Assembly (NCBI GenBank): GCA_030627225.1
Contig: DAOUSM010000033.1
Location: 1-7,919 of the forward strand
Length of the DNA: 7,919 bases
Origin: Candidatus Bathyarchaeota archaeon
GTDB lineage: Archaea; Thermoproteota; Bathyarchaeia; Bathyarchaeales; Bathycorpusculaceae
Direction: 5' to 3'
This document shows positions 1 to 4,455 of the stretch, one piece after another. Both the position numbers and the translations under genes were made by a program. Below the pieces are notes generated by a model, which worked only from the letters and a program-made list of their open reading frames with translations, was not told the origin of the DNA and did not search any database. Within the stretch, counting starts at the first letter, position 1. Every line of letters starts with the position of its first letter.

Positions 1-1
1 C

Positions 2-469
2 TTCGGAATAGAACCATGCGGTTTAGGAGCAAGAGACACATTAAGACTTGAAGCGGGAATGTGCCTATATGGAAACGATATTGACGAAAACACCACTCCA
101 CTGGAGGCGAGACTAAGCTTTGTTGTAAAATTCCAAAAAGACAACTTCATAGGAAAAGAGGTGCTACTAAAACAGAAAAAAGAAGGAGTTACACGTAAAC
201 GCGTCGGGATAAAAATGATCGAACGAGGCATACCGCGACCATACTTCGAAGTCTACGACGATAAAGGCGAAAAAATAGGACGCATGACAAGTGGAACATT
301 TTCACCGCTGCTTAAATGTGGCATAGGGATGGCTTATGTTCTCACATCCCAAGCTCAAGAGGGAAACATTGTCAATGTTAAAATACGCAATAAACTAGCA
401 AAAGGAAAAATAGTATCATTTCCATTTTACGACGCTGAAAAATACGGGTACAAAAGAAAGCCAGCATAA
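2..469 (+). CDS. gcvT: Glycine cleavage system T protein (aminomethyltransferase), C-terminal part, 5'-truncated by window edge
   Basis: The reading frame is open from base 2 to the TAA at 467-469, giving 155 residues. The ATG at 59 is an internal methionine, because the frame upstream of it reads as typical T protein (GLGARDTLRLEAGM). About 200 N-terminal residues of a roughly 365-residue family are missing. Visible family signatures are the GARDTLRLEAG segment, LYGNDI, the 'TPLEARLSFVVKF' stretch and a C-terminal barrel with GRMTSGTFSPLL and a GIGMAYV segment. T protein moves the one-carbon unit from the aminomethyl-lipoyl H protein to a tetrahydrofolate-type cofactor, releasing ammonia, in the cytosol. 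The family also contains tRNA- and dimethylglycine-related relatives, but the intact C-terminal pattern favours true GcvT. No gcvH follows; the next gene is aglB, 62 bases on. Confidence 0.93.
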   Translation, partial: FGIEPCGLGARDTLRLEAGMCLYGNDIDENTTPLEARLSFVVKFQKDNFIGKEVLLKQKKEGVTRKRVGIKMIERGIPRPYFEVYDDKGEKIGRMTSGTFSPLLKCGIGMAYVLTSQAQEGNIVNVKIRNKLAKGKIVSFPFYDAEKYGYKRKPA

Positions 470-494
470 TGTTAAAGCCATGGTTTACCGCAAG

Positions 495-504
495 AAAAAT
501 AAAA
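495..504 (+). promoter_or_regulatory. Weak TATA-like A/T stretch upstream of aglB
   Basis: The 62-base gap between gcvT and aglB contains AAAAATAAAA about 30 bases before the first aglB ATG. An archaeal start site roughly 25 bases downstream would fall close to the ATG at 532, giving a very short or no leader. The motif is poor, and A-rich sequence is common here, so aglB may equally be transcribed from further upstream with gcvT. Confidence 0.22.
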
Positions 505-531
505 CACCTCAGCATTGTGTGTTAAAAAGAG

Positions 532-2742
532 ATGAATTCGATGGAAATTAAGAGCTTCCTGTCGAAGGAACACCTTGTCAACGGTCTAAAAAGTTTTGGA
601 AAACTACGAATTAAAGTAAACCACGACTCAATACTAACTTTTTCAGCCCTCATACTCATACTTTCCACAGCCTTTACGATACGCGTATTTCCGATGCGCT
701 GGGAAATACAAAAAGGCTCATTACACTTGTCAGAATTTGATCCCTATTTCCAATATCGCTTTACAGATTATATAATAAAAAACGGTCCGGTTTCATGGGC
801 ATGGCCTACACAGTGGGTTGACAAACAAAGGTGGTACCCGTCTGGAATAAACATTGCAAAAAGTGGATTTCCAGGATTACCGCTTACAGCGGCGTTTTTC
901 TATAAAATAGTTTCAGCGTTAGGCATCAATGTTGATTTGATGGATTTCTGCGCCATTTTTCCGCCAATAATGGGCATGCTGGCTTGCCTAGTGATTTACT
1001 TTTTAGGTAAGGATATTGGAGGAAAACCAGTAGGATTATTTGCAGCACTTTTTCTAGCTTTGAGCCCATCCTACATCCAGCGGACTTCAGTTGGATTTTT
1101 CGACGACGAAACTATAGGGATATTCTCTCTCATTTTATTCGTTCTCCTGTTTCTACGGGCGATTGAACAGGATAGACCGATGGCTTCAACTGTCAAATAC
1201 TCGCTTGCCTCAGGAGCCGTTCTAGGATACTTCTGTTCCGGATGGGGCGCCGCTTATTATCCCATCGGTATTACGGTGGTTTTTACGCTCGCCTTAATCC
1301 TACTCAAAAGACACACGCAGCATCTTTTGCTATCCTACAGCTTGACCTTTGGGCTTGGATTATTTATAGCGATAAACGTTCCTAAACTTTCATCAACCTA
1401 TCTAACGACAGCCGCTATTTTGCCAGTTGCCGGGATATTCCTCATACTCTGTCTCTGCGAAGTTTTTCGAGCTGCAGCATCGACAAAATGGAAGATCATA
1501 TCAATCGCTGTTTTTCTGGCCGTGCTAATTGGTAGTTTTGCTATGCTTTGGCAACTAGGCTACATGCGAGGCATAGCTGGAAAATTTATTTCGGTTATAA
1601 ACCCATTTGCGCGTGCGGCTTCTCCGCTTATAGAGTCTGTGGCTGAGCACAGAATTTCAGCTTGGGGTTCGCTGTATTATGAGTTTGGCATAGCAATAAT
1701 ATTTTTTGCAGCTAGCTTCTTCTTCATTTTTAGAAACCTCAACAATAAGAACTTGTTTTTGTTGATTTTTGGTTTAACATCCCTTTATTTTGCTTGCTCC
1801 ATGGTGCGATTACTTGTGCTTATGGCTCCGGCGTTCAGTCTTTTGACGGCTGTGGGGATAGCAGGAGTGCTGAAACCTTTCAGCACCTTATTGAAGGAGC
1901 AACCAAGAGTGGGTGTTAAAAAGAAGTATGGTTTCGAGCATGTTGGAAAAGAATTCAGCGGCGCTGCTGTTTTCCTAATATTCCTTGTTTTAATGACGAG
2001 CCTTGCTTTTCCAATGCCTAAAGTGTATAGGCAAGCCTACTCTCCAACGACCATTACTGCGGGCAGCCTTCCAATAGCGCCCAATGAACCCGTATGGGAA
2101 TGGCTGGAAATGCTGGACTATACTACATACCTTGGGGCGACTACTGTTGTATGCAGCTGGTGGGACTATGGATATTGGCTGACAGTGCTTGGCAATGTGA
2201 CAACGCTTGCTGATAACGGTACAATCAACCTCACCCAAATACAAAATGTAGGTTTCATATTCATGGCTAATGAAACCGAATCATTAGAGATGTTAAATCG
2301 GTATGATGCACAGTATATCCTTGTATTCACAACTTTTGTGTTAAGGCAGTCTGGTGGACAGTATTATGCAAGCTGGGCTGGTTATGGTGATGAAGGAAAG
2401 TGGATGTGGATGGCGAGAATTTCCGGGAAAAGCCCTCAGGCGTCAGAGTGGGGATGGACTGATGAAGAAGCCTTTGGAGCATTTAATACTACGACGAATA
2501 ATTGGCAATGGAATGACCGCGGAATGAACGCAACTATTTATAAATTGATGAGTTATGGAAAACACCGGTGGTGTGAAAAACATGGCATTGTAGATGCAGA
2601 TGCACTTAATGTTCGAATTCCAATGTACTTTGAAGAAGAATATTTTGCTGGATTAGAGCTTACTCCTACAGATGCAGGCAACAATTACGGTGGCCTTATC
2701 CCGCTTGTTTGTCTCTACAAAATCAATTATCCAAGTGACTAA
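532..2742 (+). CDS. aglB: Archaeal oligosaccharyltransferase AglB (STT3 family)
   Basis: This is the single-subunit membrane enzyme that transfers a lipid-linked glycan to Asn of N-X-S/T sequons on the outer face of the membrane. The 736 residues show the family order. A short cytosolic N-terminus and first membrane segment (about 33-50) lead to the first external loop with the metal-binding Asp in EFDPYFQYR (D70). The second DXD-type motif is GFFDDETIG (D191-D192-E193). Many membrane segments follow to about residue 495, including a SVAEH external-loop-5 motif (369-373, SVSE/TIXE equivalent) and RLLVLMAP, whose R426 matches the Arg that contacts the -2 sequon position. The outer soluble domain carries WWDYG (543-547), and a DNGTINLTQI stretch follows where the DK/MI-type motif lies. 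All expected catalytic residues are present. The start is uncertain: ATG 532 or ATG 541. A GAGATGA sequence at 529-535 resembles a Shine-Dalgarno and is spaced for the ATG at 541. It probably forms an operon with the next gene. Confidence 0.96.
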   Translation: MNSMEIKSFLSKEHLVNGLKSFGKLRIKVNHDSILTFSALILILSTAFTIRVFPMRWEIQKGSLHLSEFDPYFQYRFTDYIIKNGPVSWAWPTQWVDKQRWYPSGINIAKSGFPGLPLTAAFFYKIVSALGINVDLMDFCAIFPPIMGMLACLVIYFLGKDIGGKPVGLFAALFLALSPSYIQRTSVGFFDDETIGIFSLILFVLLFLRAIEQDRPMASTVKYSLASGAVLGYFCSGWGAAYYPIGITVVFTLALILLKRHTQHLLLSYSLTFGLGLFIAINVPKLSSTYLTTAAILPVAGIFLILCLCEVFRAAASTKWKIISIAVFLAVLIGSFAMLWQLGYMRGIAGKFISVINPFARAASPLIESVAEHRISAWGSLYYEFGIAIIFFAASFFFIFRNLNNKNLFLLIFGLTSLYFACSMVRLLVLMAPAFSLLTAVGIAGVLKPFSTLLKEQPRVGVKKKYGFEHVGKEFSGAAVFLIFLVLMTSLAFPMPKVYRQAYSPTTITAGSLPIAPNEPVWEWLEMLDYTTYLGATTVVCSWWDYGYWLTVLGNVTTLADNGTINLTQIQNVGFIFMANETESLEMLNRYDAQYILVFTTFVLRQSGGQYYASWAGYGDEGKWMWMARISGKSPQASEWGWTDEEAFGAFNTTTNNWQWNDRGMNATIYKLMSYGKHRWCEKHGIVDADALNVRIPMYFEEEYFAGLELTPTDAGNNYGGLIPLVCLYKINYPSD

Positions 2743-2749
2743 AGGAGAG
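2743..2749 (+). promoter_or_regulatory. Ribosome binding site that fixes the TTG start of the GPT gene
   Basis: AGGAGAG directly follows the aglB stop codon and sits 5 bases before the TTG at 2755. The same frame has the aglB TAA at 2740-2742, so TTG 2755 is the first possible start and no N-terminal extension in this frame is possible. Confidence 0.75.
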
Positions 2750-2754
2750 ATTAT

Positions 2755-3630
2755 TTGTTCCCCAAAGCTCGTGACATCCATAAACCAAACAAGCCTTTAG
2801 TTCCAAACGGTTTAGGTGTAATATATGTTGTAGCCAGCGTATCATATCTTTTTCTAGTATACGGCTTCTTTAAACTGACTGGGATTGAAACATCTGATGT
2901 TTCTCCAGCCTTAACCTTAGCTGTATGTATTTTATTCGGCGGGTTTATGGGTTTGCTTGATGACTGGATGGATTTACGGTGGCGTTATAAGGCTTTCTTG
3001 CCACTAATAGCTGCCATTCCACTTCTTTCATTAGCCATCAGACTTGAACTGCGTACGTCTATGACTATTCCCCTTTTTGGAACCATAGATTTCGGCGTTT
3101 ACTATTATTTCATAATTATTCCGCTGATTGTAACCATAACTACTAATACTGTGAATCAGCTTGGGGGATTGAATGGTTTAGAAACAATCTGTCCAGCATT
3201 AATTATGATTGGGTTAATGGTTATCTCAGGCTCTCATGCAATCCTATTATACGTTCCATTAATGGTGTGGCTCTTACTCGCTTTTTTTAATTTTCAAGGC
3301 AAAATTTTCGTTGGCAACACGGGATCTTTTGCCATTGGAATGACGTTAGCCGCGTTTGCAATTATTTCAGATTTGAAAACCAGCTTGCTAATTTCGCTTT
3401 TGCCCTACATTTTTAACTCTTCATTAATTTTGTTGAATTACTTCTTTTTCAGAACTAGGGCGCGTGTTTCATTTGATGGAAAAAAACTTTTTTCAGATCA
3501 TAGAAGAAGTTTAATTACGCTTATCACTTATCGTCGTCCTTTAAGCGAACGCCAAGTAGTTGTAATAATTTCACTTTTGGTGGCGGCTTCAACCTCTGCT
3601 GCATTATTGGTTCAATGGCTATTGTTATAG
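2755..3630 (+). CDS. Polyprenyl/dolichyl-phosphate GlcNAc-1-phosphate transferase (Alg7/AglH-like, MraY/WecA superfamily)
   Basis: The 291-residue membrane protein resembles eukaryotic Alg7/DPAGT1 more than bacterial MraY. RDIHKPNKPLVP (6-17) is the first cytosolic loop. LLDDWMDLRWRYK (67-79) is the aspartate motif and matches the LRWRxK context of DPAGT1. NTVNQLGGLNGLE (131-143) is the Alg7-type form of the nucleotide-binding loop. FVGNTGS (185-191) and SDHRRS (247-252) correspond to the metal/substrate loop and the C-terminal basic loop. By family it would transfer GlcNAc-1-P (or a related sugar phosphate) from a UDP-sugar to a dolichol-type phosphate at the cytosolic face, the first step of glycan assembly for AglB. 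Two oddities: the protein starts immediately before the first loop, so the usual first membrane helix is absent (about 9 rather than 10 segments), and the Asp of the usual GD motif is Asn (N188). Translation starts at TTG, 12 bases after the aglB stop. Confidence 0.88.
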   Translation: MFPKARDIHKPNKPLVPNGLGVIYVVASVSYLFLVYGFFKLTGIETSDVSPALTLAVCILFGGFMGLLDDWMDLRWRYKAFLPLIAAIPLLSLAIRLELRTSMTIPLFGTIDFGVYYYFIIIPLIVTITTNTVNQLGGLNGLETICPALIMIGLMVISGSHAILLYVPLMVWLLLAFFNFQGKIFVGNTGSFAIGMTLAAFAIISDLKTSLLISLLPYIFNSSLILLNYFFFRTRARVSFDGKKLFSDHRRSLITLITYRRPLSERQVVVIISLLVAASTSAALLVQWLLL

Positions 3631-3636
3631 CTATTC

Positions 3637-3641
3637 TTTTT
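3637..3641 (+). terminator. Possible oligo-T terminator after the aglB-GPT operon
   Basis: A run of five T within a pyrimidine-rich stretch lies just after the GPT stop codon. Archaeal RNA polymerase can terminate on such T runs without a hairpin. The run is short, so the call is tentative. Confidence 0.3.
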
Positions 3642-3663
3642 CTATATGACGCGTATGCATTAA

Positions 3664-3741
3664 TGTAGAATCAACAATCGGAGAGGTATGGAAGAAGACC
3701 CAGCGCGGGAAGCTGAAACGTGAATGTCAAACACGGAAGCC
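3664..3741 (+). mobile_element. Candidate remnant of an IS200/IS605 element: tnpB 3' end / omega-RNA-like sequence
   Basis: The segment contains CTGAAACGTGAATGTCAAAC followed directly by ACGGAAGCC. It resembles, from memory, the sequence at the 3' end of many archaeal tnpB genes, where the stop codon overlaps the scaffold of the right-end (omega) RNA. A short frame ending at the TGA 3721-3723 (residues MEEDPAREAET) would fit a degraded TnpB C-terminus. Two small hairpins are possible: CAGC 3701-3704 with GCTG 3712-3715, and CGTG 3719-3722 with CACG 3732-3735. The terminal right-end hairpin expected after GGAAGCC is missing, and no transposase gene remains, so this would be a dead relic. It could instead be an unrelated small structured RNA. 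I have no alignment to confirm it. Confidence 0.42.
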
Positions 3742-3769
3742 GAGAAATAACCTACTTTTCATGACAATA

Positions 3770-3777
3770 TTTATAAA
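3770..3777 (+). promoter_or_regulatory. TATA box of the queT promoter
   Basis: TTTATAAA is a near-ideal archaeal TATA box. An initiation site about 22-27 bases downstream of its centre would fall near 3796-3801, just before the GC-rich leader. There is no competing TATA element between it and the queT start. Confidence 0.7.
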
Positions 3778-3779
3778 CT

Positions 3780-3799
3780 AAACCTATTGTGATAGGTTT
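3780..3799 (+). promoter_or_regulatory. Perfect inverted repeat between TATA box and start site, candidate repressor operator
   Basis: Arms AAACCTAT and ATAGGTTT are perfect 8-bp complements separated by TGTG. The repeat begins two bases after the TATA box and covers the predicted initiation region, the usual place for archaeal repressor operators that block polymerase recruitment. Because it ends about where transcription should start, it is more likely a DNA site for a dimeric repressor than an RNA hairpin. The regulator is not in the window. Confidence 0.55.
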
Positions 3800-3800
3800 C

Positions 3801-3867
3801 TGTTGGCGGGTGAGTGGGCCTCCACCCGTTCCGCCATATAAACCCCGGTGTAGGAGGTGAAGTATAT
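3801..3867 (+). promoter_or_regulatory. Structured 5' leader of queT, candidate translational riboswitch
   Basis: The predicted 5' untranslated region is about 65 bases and much richer in G and C than its surroundings. GGCGGGTG (3805-3812) can pair with CACCCGTT (3823-3830), six Watson-Crick pairs plus two G-T wobbles, leaving a 10-base loop. The 3' half of that loop, GCCTC (3818-3822), can pair with GAGGT (3854-3858) of the Shine-Dalgarno, giving an H-type pseudoknot that would hide the ribosome site. A competing fold pairs GGCGG (3805-3809) with CCGCC (3831-3835) and GTGG (3814-3817) with CCAC (3822-3825), which would leave the site free. QueT genes in bacteria are often controlled by preQ1 riboswitches, and the loop-to-SD topology recalls preQ1-II, but the known consensus is not recognisable. 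Pairings were found by eye. Confidence 0.45.
3853..3860 (+). promoter_or_regulatory. Shine-Dalgarno that decides the queT start
   Basis: GGAGGTGA is a full-strength archaeal ribosome binding site, 7 bases before the TTG at 3868. It lies inside the longer open frame that begins at GTG 3814, which argues that the longer frame is not used. Confidence 0.85.
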
Positions 3868-4455
3868 TTGAAATTTGACAGCAAAACCTTAGCATTAACA
3901 GCGATTTTTGCAGCTTTGTATGCAGTTTTAGTATTGCTTTTATCTAGTTTAAGTTTTGGACTGGCTCAGGTGAGAGTTGCTGATGCCTTGATTCCACTGT
4001 CGGTAATTTTCGGATGGCCTGCGGTTATGGGAGTTACTTTAGGTTGTTTGATTGGCAACGTTGTTAGTCCAATGCCAAGCATTGTCACTGACATGAGCTT
4101 AGGTGCATTAGCCAATTTTATTGCTAGTGTTTTAGCATGGAAAATAGCCGTTCAGAAGCGTGATAGCATGATAAGCGAATTTCTTGGCTGTACAATAGCA
4201 ACTATTGTGATAACTTTCATTGTTGGAACATATTTGGCGATACTGACGGAGATGGAGCTGTGGATATGGTGGTTGGGAATTTTCACTGGTTCCTTGATTA
4301 GCATCAATCTTATTGGCTATTTGATCTTGCAGTTCATGAAAAAAGCTGGGTTGAAAGCTGGTTACATGAAGCGTTCCAGTTTCGTCAATCCTATTATTTC
4401 GTCGAAGTCTAAACCTAACGCATCTAATACCTGGTCAAATGTTGAATGTAAATAG
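3868..4455 (+). CDS. queT: QueT-family transporter for a queuosine/archaeosine precursor
   Basis: From TTG 3868 the product is a 195-residue membrane protein. It has a short charged N-terminus (KFDSKTLAL), a first helix around 9-30, the family-typical stretch QVRVADALIPLSVIFGWPAV (34-53), a GVTLGCLIGN segment (55-64), and further helices near 76-95, 104-126 and 131-157. QueT proteins are thought to act as substrate-binding S components of ECF transporters importing preQ1 or a related deazapurine. In archaea, which make archaeosine from preQ0, the substrate could be preQ0 or a related base; that is inference. No ECF ATPase or T subunit is in the window. The frame can be extended to GTG 3814, but that adds residues unlike the family and removes the Shine-Dalgarno. 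The last 30 or so residues look non-conserved and overlap the convergent polymerase gene by 94 bases. Expression is probably regulated by the operator and leader described just upstream. Confidence 0.85.
   Translation: MKFDSKTLALTAIFAALYAVLVLLLSSLSFGLAQVRVADALIPLSVIFGWPAVMGVTLGCLIGNVVSPMPSIVTDMSLGALANFIASVLAWKIAVQKRDSMISEFLGCTIATIVITFIVGTYLAILTEMELWIWWLGIFTGSLISINLIGYLILQFMKKAGLKAGYMKRSSFVNPIISSKSKPNASNTWSNVECK

Noticed and set aside
469..525. 18-codon frame starting at the ATG that overlaps the gcvT stop (TAATG)
   Set aside because: Too short, no ribosome site of its own, no recognisable similarity; the overlap with the stop is probably chance.
1990..2244. 84-codon open frame antisense to aglB
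   Set aside because: It lies opposite the strongly conserved WWDYG region, and the translation has no family character; a shadow of the coding strand.
2690..2757. Frameshift restoring a first helix for the GPT gene from another frame overlapping aglB
   Set aside because: The +1 frame there reads polar and mixed residues rather than a membrane helix, and the ribosome site and stop geometry look natural.
3684..3754. Box C/D guide RNA or tRNA in the queT upstream region
   Set aside because: A CTGA and a GTGAATG are present, but a proper C box and final D box are missing and guide spacing is wrong; no T-loop GGTTCNANNCC for a tRNA.
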